Below, one piece after another: positions 10,585 to 20,194 of a stretch of 64,000 bases of DNA. Both the position numbers and the translations under genes were made by a program. A model generated the notes under the pieces. It was not told the DNA's origin and did no database searches. It saw only the letters and a program-made list of their open reading frames with translations. Source of the stretch: JANTGF01 sp963750735 (GTDB lineage: Bacteria > Bacteroidota > Bacteroidia > Bacteroidales > VadinHA17); NCBI GenBank assembly GCA_963750735.1, contig CAVVRY010000002.1, positions 245,578 through 309,577 of the forward strand, given 5' to 3'. Position 1 is the first letter of the stretch, and the number at the start of each line of letters is the position of its first letter.

Positions 10585-12363
10585 ATGCCTGAAAGCCCCA
10601 ACAAACTATCCCAATTCTGGCAGGAACTGAAACGCCGTAAAGTTCTTCGTTCACTTGCCATCTACGCAGGTAGTGCATTTATCATCCTTGAAGCCTCCTC
10701 CATCATCTTCCCCCTTTGGAATTTTCCAGAATGGAGCATCAACCTGGTGCTTTGGCTTCTGATTCTGGGCGCGTTTATCAATGTGATCATCTCCTGGATT
10801 TATGACATCACCTCGGAAGGTATGCGAAGGACCAAGCCCATGGAAGAGGTCACCCCAGAAGAAAGAAGTCCAGATTCCAGAGGATGGAAAGCCGCCACCT
10901 ACATCAGCCTGGTAATTATAGTTGGACTGATAACCTTCAACATTGTGGGTGGGCCTAAACAGCTAAAGGCCGGTGATATTCAATCGCTGCTCATTCTCCC
11001 CTTTGACAATTTTACCGGCAACGATAGCTTGGATTATGTCGCAGCCGGAATGCATTCAGCACTCATCGGTGATATGGGACAGATCAGCGCACTGAGGGTC
11101 ATCTCTAAAAAGACAGCCAGTGTCTACAGGACAATGGATATGTCATTACCCCAGATTGCCAAGGAAATTAATATGGAGGCTGTGATTGAACCCTCAGTGA
11201 TGTGCTATGGGGACAGTGTTTGTGTTCAGATAAGAGTGATTACCATGTATCCCGAGGAAAAACAACTCTGGGTAGCGGAATACAAGGAGGAAAAAAGCCA
11301 GATCCTGAACCTATATAGCAAGATCACCAAACAGATTGCGAATGATTTAATGGTGGAATTAACTCCCGGGGAAAAGCAATTATTTGCCCGATCGTTAACC
11401 ATTGACAGAGAGGCTTATGATGCATACCTCATGGGTTCTTATTACCTGGATGATGCGAGTGAAGAATCTTTGATGAAAGCCAGGGAATATTTGAACAGTG
11501 CTGTGGAGAAGGACCCTGAGTGGGCACCTCTTTATACCGGTCTAACAATGGTCTGGATATCTATCGCACAAATGGGTTATGAATCGCCGGAAATTGCAGG
11601 TCCAAAAATCTTCGAGAACCTTAACAAAGCGCTTGAACTGGATCCGAATAATGCTGATTCTCATTTTATAAGTGCCGCGAGCGCTTGGTTAAGCGAATGG
11701 AACTGGGAGAAGGCTGAAAAGGAATTCTTGAAAGCCCTTGCCATTAATCCCAACGACGCACAGACAAGGGTCTTTTATGCACATTTATTAAGTATCCTGC
11801 AGCGGCCTGGTGAGGCATTAACACAGGGCCAACTGGCGATAGAACTGGATCCATTAAATCCTTTGATCCAGGTGTTGTATTCAGCCCTATTAGTTTGCCT
11901 GGATGATTGTGAAACTGCCCTGGCTCATCTGGAAAAAGTATTGGCTACAGATCCAGAACACATTCTTGCATATAGTAATATTGAATCGGCGGCATATCGT
12001 TGTAAGGATTACAATAGGACATTTGAGGCTGTAATGAATATCCTGCCGCTTGAAGAAGATACCCTGAAAGAGATTGAGGCGATATTTGATGAGCATGGTT
12101 TTGTCGCGGCCTATGAAGAAATAATGCACCATATGGAGACATTGGCTCTCAACAGCTACGTTGTGCCCATAGAGATGGCATACAGATATGTTATGGCGAA
12201 TCAATATGATAATGCCATGAATTGGGTTGAAAAGGGATTTGAATTACACGATCAAAATATGCCATACATCGCAACTGGGACGTATAACCTTGATCCATTG
12301 CATAACAATCCCAGGTTCATCGACATTCTTAAAAAAATGAACCTGCCATTGCCAAAAGACTAG
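10585..12363 (+). CDS. Membrane-anchored TolB-like/TPR protein, family copy A
   Basis: First of nine paralogues in the window, 592 residues. The start motif FWQELKRRKV leads into two membrane segments (about residues 19-40 and 45-68), an acidic linker, a third membrane segment (about 102-121), a TolB/FlgO-like domain (about 130-270, opening with SLLILPFDN) and TPR repeats (about 280-590; for example KALELDPNNADSH, KALAINPNDAQTR). The C-terminus ends DILKKMNLPLPKD. Proteins of this build occur widely in Bacteroidota and proteobacteria and are often named after adenylate cyclases because cyclases can carry the same TolB-TPR part; no cyclase domain is present here. The function is unknown; a sensor or scaffold at the inner membrane is the best guess. 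Confidence 0.85.
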   Translation: MPESPNKLSQFWQELKRRKVLRSLAIYAGSAFIILEASSIIFPLWNFPEWSINLVLWLLILGAFINVIISWIYDITSEGMRRTKPMEEVTPEERSPDSRGWKAATYISLVIIVGLITFNIVGGPKQLKAGDIQSLLILPFDNFTGNDSLDYVAAGMHSALIGDMGQISALRVISKKTASVYRTMDMSLPQIAKEINMEAVIEPSVMCYGDSVCVQIRVITMYPEEKQLWVAEYKEEKSQILNLYSKITKQIANDLMVELTPGEKQLFARSLTIDREAYDAYLMGSYYLDDASEESLMKAREYLNSAVEKDPEWAPLYTGLTMVWISIAQMGYESPEIAGPKIFENLNKALELDPNNADSHFISAASAWLSEWNWEKAEKEFLKALAINPNDAQTRVFYAHLLSILQRPGEALTQGQLAIELDPLNPLIQVLYSALLVCLDDCETALAHLEKVLATDPEHILAYSNIESAAYRCKDYNRTFEAVMNILPLEEDTLKEIEAIFDEHGFVAAYEEIMHHMETLALNSYVVPIEMAYRYVMANQYDNAMNWVEKGFELHDQNMPYIATGTYNLDPLHNNPRFIDILKKMNLPLPKD

Positions 12364-12456
12364 TATTCAATCGAAAATTAGTAATCAACTGTTATCGCAA
12401 GATTATCTTCAATCCTATTTTAATCAATAAAAAAAGGGAATCAGATTAGAAGATAC
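12361..12456 (+). repeat. 3' trailer repeat after TPR copy A
   Basis: AT-rich trailer beginning TAGTATTCAATCGAAAA and containing CAATAAAAAAAGGGAATCAG. Closely related trailers follow copies D, G, H and I. The GGGA...TCCC part in the longer copies can form a weak hairpin, so it may act as a terminator; this is inference. Confidence 0.6.
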
Positions 12457-12479
12457 TCTACCCACTTCATTTATGTAAA

Positions 12480-12513
12480 TTTGTTATTGATATTCAGATG
12501 GTATATATTTATA
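12480..12513 (+). promoter_or_regulatory. TPR-family promoter box, copy B
   Basis: TTTG at 12480, TATATTTATA at 12504, ATG at 12535: the same spacing as copy A. The core between the two hexamers (TTATTGATATTCAGATGGTA) is shared nearly base for base with the boxes of copies E, F, H and I. Confidence 0.7.
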
Positions 12514-12534
12514 TACCCAAATTCTAATTAACCG

Positions 12535-14310
12535 ATGCCTGATAGCCCTAACAAACTTTCCCTATTCTGGCAGGAATTGAAAAGACGTAATGTACATAGG
12601 TCTCTTGCTATTTACGCAGGATCGGCTTTTGTTTTTCTGGAGGCAGCTACCATCATTTTTCCGCGCTGGGGATTCCCCGACTGGACCATTGATATGGTGC
12701 TTTACCTCCTGATCCTTGGACTATTTATCACTTTTATTGTTTCCTGGATATTTGATATTACACCCCAGGGTGTTCAGAAAACAAAGCCGCTGGAAGAAAT
12801 CACTGAAACAGAAAAGCCAACTGATTCAAAAGTTTGGAAAGCTGCTACCTTTATCAGCATCGTTGTGATAGCCGCCTTGATAATCTTCAATGTATTCGCT
12901 CCCACAAATTCTCTGAAGGCTGGAGATATCCAATCCCTGCTTATTCTTCCTTTTGACAATCTCACCGGCGATGATCAATTGGATTATGTGGCAACCGGAA
13001 TGCATTCAGCACTCATCGGTGATATGGGACAGATCAGCGCACTTCGTGTTATCTCTAAAAAGACAGCCAGTGTCTATAAGACAAAGGATATGTCCTTGCC
13101 CCAGATTGCCAATGAAATTAATATGCAGGCTGTGGTTGAACCCTCAGTATTGTCCTATGGAGACAGTGTTTGTATTCAGATAAGAGTAATTACCATGTAT
13201 CCGGAGGAAAAGCAACTCTGGGTAGCAGAATACAAGGAAGATAAAAGCCAGATCCTGAACCTATATAATAAGATCACTAAAGAGATAGCGAATGATTTAA
13301 TGGTGGAATTAACTCCCGACGAAGAGCAATTACTTGCCAGATCAACAACCATTGACAAGGAGGCCTATGATTCCTACCTGATGGGGCTTTCTTACCTTGA
13401 AGATCTAAGCCCGGAATCCCTGAATAAAGCCAGGGAATATCTGAACAGTGCCATTGAGAAAAATCCTGACTGGGCTCCCCTCTATTCGGGTCTGGCAATG
13501 GTCTGGTTGACAATCAATCAGATGGGTGTTGAACCACCGGAAATTGCTGGTGCAAAAATCTTTGAGAACCTTAACAAGGCACTTGAACTGGATCCTGATA
13601 ATGCTGATTCTCATTTTGTAATTGGCCTGACCGCATTTTTGACCGAATGGGACTGGGAAAAGGCTGAAATGGAGTTTTTAAAAGCATTGGCTGCGAATCC
13701 CAGTGACGCTTCGGCAAGAGTCCTTTATGCACATTTATTAGATTGTCTGCAAAGGAATAGTGAGTCTCTGGTACAGGGTCGGCTGGGGATAGAACTGGAT
13801 CCCTTAAATCCCCTTGTGCAGGTATGGTATGCAGCAGTGTTGGGTGGTGTGGGTGATTTTGAGGCTGCCCTGGCTTATGGAGAAAAAATAACGGCTGATG
13901 AACCCGATAACTATATGGCTAATAATTTAATAGAAATTGCAGCTTTTAGCTGTGGGGAGTATAATAAGGTAATGGAAGCGGCCAGTTACGTTTTACCTGT
14001 CAAAGGAGTTGACTTCAAAGAGGTCGAGGTAGTTTTCGGGGAAAGCGGTTTTGTTGTGGCATATGAAGAAATTATGCGTCAGTTAGAAGAGTTGGCTAAA
14101 AAAGAATACTCTGCTCCCGTTGAAATGGCGTACAGATATATGATGGTGGATCAGGCGGATAAAGCCATGGAATGGCTTGAAAAGGGATTGGAAGTGCACG
14201 ATCCGGTTATGCCCTATATAGCGACAAAAATGTTTTTATTTGATCCATTATTTGACAATCCCAGGTTTATTGACATTGTGGAGAAAATGAACCTGCCTCT
14301 TCCAAATTAG
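12535..14310 (+). CDS. Membrane-anchored TolB-like/TPR protein, family copy B
   Basis: 591 residues, same build as copy A. Its N-terminal module (AGSAFVFLEAATIIFPRWGF, then a DITPQGVQKTKP linker) is the type also found in E, F and H. Its TolB-like module (SALIGDMGQISALRVISKKT) is almost the same as in A and E. Its C-terminal TPR part (FKEVEVVFGESGFVVAYEEI, YRYMMVDQADKAMEWLEKG) is closest to D and H. It is thus a mosaic of modules seen elsewhere in the window. Copy C begins 8 bp after its stop, so B and C are probably cotranscribed from the box at 12480. Confidence 0.85.
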   Translation: MPDSPNKLSLFWQELKRRNVHRSLAIYAGSAFVFLEAATIIFPRWGFPDWTIDMVLYLLILGLFITFIVSWIFDITPQGVQKTKPLEEITETEKPTDSKVWKAATFISIVVIAALIIFNVFAPTNSLKAGDIQSLLILPFDNLTGDDQLDYVATGMHSALIGDMGQISALRVISKKTASVYKTKDMSLPQIANEINMQAVVEPSVLSYGDSVCIQIRVITMYPEEKQLWVAEYKEDKSQILNLYNKITKEIANDLMVELTPDEEQLLARSTTIDKEAYDSYLMGLSYLEDLSPESLNKAREYLNSAIEKNPDWAPLYSGLAMVWLTINQMGVEPPEIAGAKIFENLNKALELDPDNADSHFVIGLTAFLTEWDWEKAEMEFLKALAANPSDASARVLYAHLLDCLQRNSESLVQGRLGIELDPLNPLVQVWYAAVLGGVGDFEAALAYGEKITADEPDNYMANNLIEIAAFSCGEYNKVMEAASYVLPVKGVDFKEVEVVFGESGFVVAYEEIMRQLEELAKKEYSAPVEMAYRYMMVDQADKAMEWLEKGLEVHDPVMPYIATKMFLFDPLFDNPRFIDIVEKMNLPLPN

Positions 14311-14318
14311 AAAAATAT

Positions 14319-16127
14319 ATGCCCCAAAAAAGTAGCCTTATATCTCAATTCTGGCAGGAGCTCAAGCGCCGAAGGGTAGTACATGTGATTACCGTTTATG
14401 CATCCGCGGCTTTTGTGATTATCGAGTTGATCAATAACCTGACCGAACCACTGAATCTGCCACCCGGGCTTTCAACCATTGTGGTGGTTATTTTGGCTGT
14501 TGGTTTCCCACTGGCGGTCATCCTGGCCTGGATCTACGATCTGACCCCGGAGGGTATGGAGAAGACAAAATCTGTCGAAGAGATTGAAGAAGGGGAGAAA
14601 ACAGTGGTTCCCAATGCATGGAAAATTGCAACCTATGTGAGTTTTGTGGTGATTGTTGGATTAGTCGTCCTCAATATTGTGGGGGGATCAAAAATGCTAA
14701 AGGCCGGTGATATTCAATCCCTGGTGATTCTGCCCTTTGATAATTTTACAGGTGATGATTCGCTGGAGTATTTTGTATCAGGAATGCATGCCTCCCTGAT
14801 TAATGATGTTGGAAGATTGAGTGGCTTAAGGGTCACCTGCAAAACTTCCTCCAATGTATACAAGGATGTGGATATAACAGCCTCTGAAATTGCTTCGGAC
14901 TTAAATGTGGACGCCGTTATGGAAACCTCGGTCATGAGTCTTGGCGATACCATTTGGATACAATACAAACTAGTAGATGCAAGAGGCAAAGAGCGGCAGT
15001 TATATTTTTCAGACATTAAAGAGGAAGAGAGCAAGATACTTGGCTTTTTTAACCAAATCACCAGGCAGATAGCAGAAGAATTAATAATAAAAATAACTCC
15101 TAATGAAGAGCGCTTACTTGCCAAATCAAGAACAGTTGACAGGGAGGCTTATAACGAGTACCTGAAGGCCCGCTCATACTGGAGTGATTTTAGAAGGGAA
15201 TCATTATTTAAAGCCCTAGACTATCTGAATAGTGCCATTGAGAAGGAACCAGACTGGGCCCCTCTCTACGCAGGTCTGGCAGAGCTCTGGATGTGGATAC
15301 AACAGGCAGGGTACGAATCACCTTCTGTTGCTGCTCCAAAAATTTACGAGAACCTGAATAAGGCCATGGAACTGGATCCCGATCTTGCAGAAGTCCATTA
15401 TCTCTCTGCTATGATCGCTCATTTGGTGGAATGGAACTGGGAAAAGAGCGAAAAAGAATTCCTTAAGGCCCTGGCCATTAATCCCAGCAACGCCTTATCA
15501 AGGATGTTGTATTCACAGTTATTGTTGATCCTGCAAAGGAATGATGAAGCATTGGCACAAAGAGAGCTGGCGGTGAGCCTTGATCCGTTAAATCCTGCTA
15601 CGAAGTTGTTGTATGCAGGAACTCTGGCGCAGGCAGGCGATTTCAAAGCCGCCCTGCCTGTAGCTGAGGAACTTGTGGCAGCTGTTCCTGAGGACATGAA
15701 TGCCAATTTCATGATTGAAATAGCAGCTTACAGGTTAAAGGAGTACGACAAAGTAATCAGATCAGTGAAATATACACTTCCGTTTTTAGTTGAGGAAGAT
15801 ATTTATGACGGAATTGTGAGAATTTATAATGAATCAGGGATTGTAGCTGCTTATGAAGAAATAATGAAACATTTGGAGAAGTACATTGAATACAATCCCA
15901 TTTCGGCTATGGATATTGCAATGAGATACATAATGGCAAATCAACCCGATAAAGCCATGGATTGGATTGAAAAAGGATTTGAATTACATGATCCGCAAAT
16001 CACATATATAACCGCAACAGGACGATTTTATGAACAATTGTTCGGGAATCCCAGGTTTATTGACATTGTGCGAGAAAATGAACCTACCTCTTCCAAATTA
16101 GAAAAAATTTATGCCCCAAAAGAGTAG
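14319..16127 (+). CDS. Membrane-anchored TolB-like/TPR protein, family copy C
   Basis: 602 residues as read. The N-terminal module differs from A and B (VITVYASAAFVIIELINNLT, AVGFPLAVILAWIYDLTPEG) and is shared with D and I. The TolB-like module (HASLINDVGRLSGLRVTCKT) has no close match in the window, while the TPR module (LWMWIQQAGYESPSVAAPKI) is nearly identical to that of F. The last 20 residues (IVRENEPTSSKLEK...) are out of step with the family ending IVEKMNLPLPN: one extra base near 16069 would explain it, and the family frame would stop at 16101, ten bases before the ATG of copy D. No promoter box precedes it, consistent with cotranscription with B. Confidence 0.8.
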   Translation: MPQKSSLISQFWQELKRRRVVHVITVYASAAFVIIELINNLTEPLNLPPGLSTIVVVILAVGFPLAVILAWIYDLTPEGMEKTKSVEEIEEGEKTVVPNAWKIATYVSFVVIVGLVVLNIVGGSKMLKAGDIQSLVILPFDNFTGDDSLEYFVSGMHASLINDVGRLSGLRVTCKTSSNVYKDVDITASEIASDLNVDAVMETSVMSLGDTIWIQYKLVDARGKERQLYFSDIKEEESKILGFFNQITRQIAEELIIKITPNEERLLAKSRTVDREAYNEYLKARSYWSDFRRESLFKALDYLNSAIEKEPDWAPLYAGLAELWMWIQQAGYESPSVAAPKIYENLNKAMELDPDLAEVHYLSAMIAHLVEWNWEKSEKEFLKALAINPSNALSRMLYSQLLLILQRNDEALAQRELAVSLDPLNPATKLLYAGTLAQAGDFKAALPVAEELVAAVPEDMNANFMIEIAAYRLKEYDKVIRSVKYTLPFLVEEDIYDGIVRIYNESGIVAAYEEIMKHLEKYIEYNPISAMDIAMRYIMANQPDKAMDWIEKGFELHDPQITYITATGRFYEQLFGNPRFIDIVRENEPTSSKLEKIYAPKE

Positions 16128-17885
16128 CCTTATATCTCAATTCTGGCAGGAGCTAAAACGCCGAAGGGTAATACATGTGATTACCGTTTATGCATCCGCG
16201 GCTTTTGTGATTATCGAGCTTGATCAGATAACCTGACCGAACCACTGAATCTACCACCCGGGCTTTCAACCATTGTGGTGGTTATTTTAGCTGTTGGTTT
16301 CCCACTGGCAGTCATCCTGGCCTGGATCTACGATCTGACTCCGGAGGGTGTGGAGAAAACCAAACCTATCGAAGAGCTTAAAGAAGGAGAGAAAACAGCA
16401 GTGCCCAATGCCTGGAGGATCACAACTTATGTAAGTTTCCTGGTCATTGCTGGCCTGGTGGTTTTCAATATCGTAAGCAGGGGGGATGTTTTAAAACCCG
16501 GAATGATTCAATCACTCGCTATACTTCCGTTTGATAACTTCACTGGCGATGAGAAGCTTGATTATGTCGCTGCCGGTATGCACACTGCTCTAATTGGGGA
16601 TATGGGTAAACTGGGCGCGTTAAGAGTAACCGGAAAGAACTCCTCGAGTATCTTTAAAAATAGCGGCAAATCTGCCCCTGATATTGCCAGAGAATTGGAT
16701 GTGGAAGCACTGGTGGAACCCGCTGTCATGTTTTATGGTGACAGTATTATTATACAGATCAAGTTGATCACTTTGTATCCCAAGGAAAAACAACTTTTTG
16801 TGGAAGATTATATGGTGGATAGAAGCCAGGTTCTTAACCTTTTCAGTAAAATATCCAAGCAGATTGCGGATGAGATCATGATAGAATTGTCGCCCGAGGA
16901 AGAAAGACTGTTTGCCAAATCAAGAACAGTTGACAAGGAGGCTTATGACGACTACCTGAAGGCTCTTGGCTCGATTGATTTTAGCAGAGAATCGTTGTAT
17001 AAATCCCTGGAGTATTTAAACCATGCTGTTGAGAAAGAACCTGACTGGGCACCTCTTTATGCTGGTTTGGCCCTTGTCTGGCTGGATATACAACAGATGG
17101 GCCTTGAACCAACCTCCATTACCTTCCCAAAAATTTACACGAACCTCAACAAAGCCCTTGAATTGGATCCAGATTTTTCGGATTCCCACGCTTCAAGTGC
17201 AATGATTGCTTACCTGATGGATTGGGACTGGGAAAAGAGTGAGAAAGAATTTCTTAAGGCTCTGGCCATTAATCCCAGCGACGCCGGATCAAGGGTTTTT
17301 TATGCACATTTGTTATGTATACTGCAAAGGTATGATGAAGCGCTACCACAGGCCCAACTGGCCCTTGAGCTGGATCCGCTAAATCCTAATATGAAATTGT
17401 GGGCTTCAGTTGTATTAATGGCAGTAGATGATTTCAAGAGTGCTTTGGAACTTGGAGAAGAAGTTGCGGCTGCTGATCCGAATAACTATATGGCCTATAC
17501 TTTAATTGAAAACGCAGCTTATTATTGCAGGGATTATAATAAGGTGATGGAAGCGAGCAAACATATTTTGGCCGGAGAAGTTGATTTCAAAGAGGTTGAT
17601 AGAATTTTCGGGGAAAGCGGTTTTGTTGCGGCGAATGAAGAAATTTTGCGCCAGTTGGAGTTAATTGCACAGAACGGATTCGTTGCACCGGTTGATATGG
17701 CATAAAGATATATGATGGTGGATCAAGCGGATAAAGCCATGGAATGGATTGAAAAGGGATTTGAAGTGCGCGACCCGAATATGCCCTACATTGCCACACC
17801 TGGCTATCTCTTTGAGCCACTATTTGACAATCCCAGGTTCATTGAAATTATTAGAGAAAATGAACCTGCCATTGCCAAAAGACTA
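16111..17885 (+). pseudogene. TolB-like/TPR protein, family copy D, decayed
   Basis: Starts with ATG at 16111 (MPQKSSLISQFW, as in C). It is broken at about 16220-16232, where GAGCTTGATCAGATAACC replaces the GAGTTGATCAATAACC of copy C (net two extra bases), by a TAA in place of the tyrosine codon at 17703-17705, and by an extra base near 17853 that skips the normal stop at 17885. The long surviving frame is 16275-17705. The N-terminal module is the C/I type; the TolB-like module (HTALIGDMGKLGALRVTGKN) and the TPR module are nearly identical to copy H. Three independent lesions suggest real decay, although poor polishing of a repeated region could give the two indels. Confidence 0.8.
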
Positions 17886-17998
17886 GTATTCAATCGAAAA
17901 ATTAGTATTCAACTGTTATCCCAACAAAAATTTTCAACCCTAGTTCAACCCAATAAAAAAAGGGAATCAGATTCAAATAAATCCTTAATCTCTCATTA
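17883..17998 (+). repeat. 3' trailer repeat after TPR copy D
   Basis: Begins TAGTATTCAATCGAAAAATTAG and continues through CCCAATAAAAAAAGGGAATC, matching the trailers of A, G, H and I. It is read as coding only because of the frameshift at the end of copy D. Confidence 0.6.
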
Positions 17999-18048
17999 AG
18001 CCGTGGGCCTACTTGAACAAGGACCCCAGGCCAATTCATTTATGTTAA

Positions 18049-18082
18049 TTTGTTATTGATACTCAGATGATTTATATTTATA
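18049..18082 (+). promoter_or_regulatory. TPR-family promoter box, copy E
   Basis: TTTG at 18049, TATATTTATA at 18073, ATG at 18104: identical spacing to the other boxes, kept although the gene behind it is broken. Confidence 0.65.
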
Positions 18083-18103
18083 CACCTTAATCATAATAAA
18101 CCA

Positions 18104-19870
18104 ATGCCTGATAGTTCCAACAAACTATCCCAATTCTGGGAGGAATTAAAACGACGTAATGTACTTAGGTCTCTTGCCATTTATGCAGGATCGGCTTTTG
18201 TTTTTCTGGAGGCAGCCACCATCATTTTCCCAAGATGGGGATTCCCCGACTGGACCATTGACCTGGTGCTATATCTCCTGATCCTTGGAGTTTTTATCAC
18301 ATTTATTGTTTCCTGGATCTTTGATATTACACCCCAGGGTGTCCAGAAAACAAAGCCGTAGAAGAAATCAATGAAACAGAAAAGCAAGCTGATTCAAAAG
18401 TTTGGAAAGCGGCTACATACATCAGCCTGGTAATTATTGTGGCACTGATAATTCTCAACCTGGTTCCCGTGGGTAAAACAATCAAAGCTGGTGATATTCA
18501 ATCGCTGGTGATTCTGCCCTTTGATAATTTTACCGGTGATGATAGCTGGAGTATTTTGTAGCAGGAATGCATGCAGCACTCATCGATGATATGGGAAGAT
18601 CAGCGCATTAAGGGTCATCTCTAAAAAGACAGCCAGTGTCTACAGGACAATGGATATGTCATTACCCCAGATTGCCAAGGAGATAAATATGGAGGCTGTG
18701 ATGGAACCATCAGTGATGTGCTATGGTGACAGTATTTGTATTCAATCAGAGTGATTACCATGTATCGAAGAAAAACAACTCTGGTAGCGGAATATAAGGA
18801 GGAAAAAAGCCGGATACTGAGCCTATATAGCCAGATCACCAGACAGATTGCGAATGAAATAAAGGTGGAATTAACTCCTGGGGAAAAGCAATTATTTGCC
18901 AGATCGAGAACAGTTGACAGAGAAGCCTATGATGCATACCTAAAGGGTTATTATTACGTGGATGATGCCAGTGAAGAATCTTTGAAAAAATCCAGGGAAT
19001 ATTTGAACAGTGCTGTTGAGAAGGACCCTGACTGGGCACCTCTTTATACAGGTCTAACAACGGTCTGGTTAACAATTGCACAAATGGGTTATGAACCACC
19101 GGAAATTGCAGCTCCGAAAATCTTCGAGAACCTTAACAAAGCACTTGAACTGGATCCAAATAATGCTGATTCTCATTGTATAAGTGCCACGGTCGCCTTG
19201 TTAAGCGAATGGGACTGGGAGAAGGGTGAAAAGGAATTCTTAAAAGCACTGGCCATTAATCCCAATGACGCACGTACAAGGATCATTTATGCACATTTAT
19301 TAAGTATCCTGCAGAGGACTGATGAGGCATTAATACAGGGCCAACTGGCGATTGACCTGGATCCATTAAATCCTTTGATGTGTTGTATTCAGCCCTATTA
19401 GTAGGTGTGGGTGATTGTGAGACTGCCCTGGCTCACGGGAAAAAGTAGTGGCTAAAGATCCGGAACACATTCTTGCATATAGTAATATTGAATCGGCGGC
19501 ATATCTTTGTAAGGATTACAACAGGACATTTGAGGCTGTAATGAATATCCTGCCGCTTGAAGAAGATACCCTGAAAGAGATTGAGGCGATATTTGATGAG
19601 CATGGTTTTGTCGCGGCGTATGAAGAAATAATGCACCATATGGAGGCATTGGCTCTCAACAGCTACGTTGTGCCCATAGAGATGGCATACAGATATGTTA
19701 TGGCGAATCAATATGGTAAAGCCATGGATTGGGTTGAAAAGGGATTTGAATTACACGATCAAAATATGCCATACATCGCAACTGGGGTGTATAACCTTGA
19801 TCCATTGTATAATAATCCCAGGTTTATCGACATTGTGGAGAAAATGAACCTTCCACTTCCAACCAACTAG
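18104..19870 (+). pseudogene. TolB-like/TPR protein, family copy E, heavily frameshifted
   Basis: The full length of the gene can be recognised, but in at least seven pieces. Compared with A, B and F, small losses are seen near 18355 (CCGTAG gives an early stop), 18543, 18597, 18745, 18765, 19378 and 19437. Readable parts are the N-terminal module (18104-18361, B/F/H type), TolB-like and TPR parts (18736-19401) and the C-terminus (19448-19870), the last two nearly identical to copy A. All the lesions I can place are short deletions. Either this copy is decaying, or the assembly is poor here because several near-identical copies exist. Confidence 0.8.
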
Positions 19871-19919
19871 TTGAGAAGTATACTCATGAATAGTCAAATA
19901 ATTACGAGAGCTAAAGCAA

Positions 19920-20115
19920 ACCTGTAGAAATACCTTTTAAACAGGGATATACTCTACACGTGATTAAGAGGTTTTAGTATTAAAGATTCCAATTGGGGCT
20001 AAAGAGCCTGTTCGTCTGCCCTATTTGTCACTTGGGGGAAATCTATAATCCTTATCTGCCTGGGCTACTGCTAATAAAAGGGCAGGTGTCACATTTATAA
20101 ATAGAATGGGACAGA
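19920..20115 (+). repeat. Intergenic leader repeat R, copy 1
   Basis: About 190 bp containing CTCTACACGTGATTAAGAGG, an AATTGGGGCTAAAG block, CCCTATTTGTCACTTGG and GTGTCACATTTATA. The same blocks in the same order occur before copy G (29161-29370) and copy H (41455-41665); shorter relatives precede the two 164-aa genes. The function is unknown. Confidence 0.65.
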
Positions 20116-20139
20116 CAATGGCCACTTCATTTATCCTAA

Positions 20140-20173
20140 TTTGTGATTGATAATCAGATGGTATATATTTATA
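20140..20173 (+). promoter_or_regulatory. TPR-family promoter box, copy F
   Basis: TTTG at 20140, TATATTTATA at 20164, ATG at 20195. The constant 21-nt gap to the ATG in all copies argues for 20195 as the start rather than the upstream in-frame ATG at 20147, which lies inside the box. Confidence 0.7.
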
Positions 20174-20194
20174 AGTCCAAACCATCATAAACCG

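Noticed and set aside
10585..16127. Adenylate cyclases
   Set aside because: The family is often labelled so, but no class III cyclase catalytic domain is present; only the TolB-like and TPR parts are shared.
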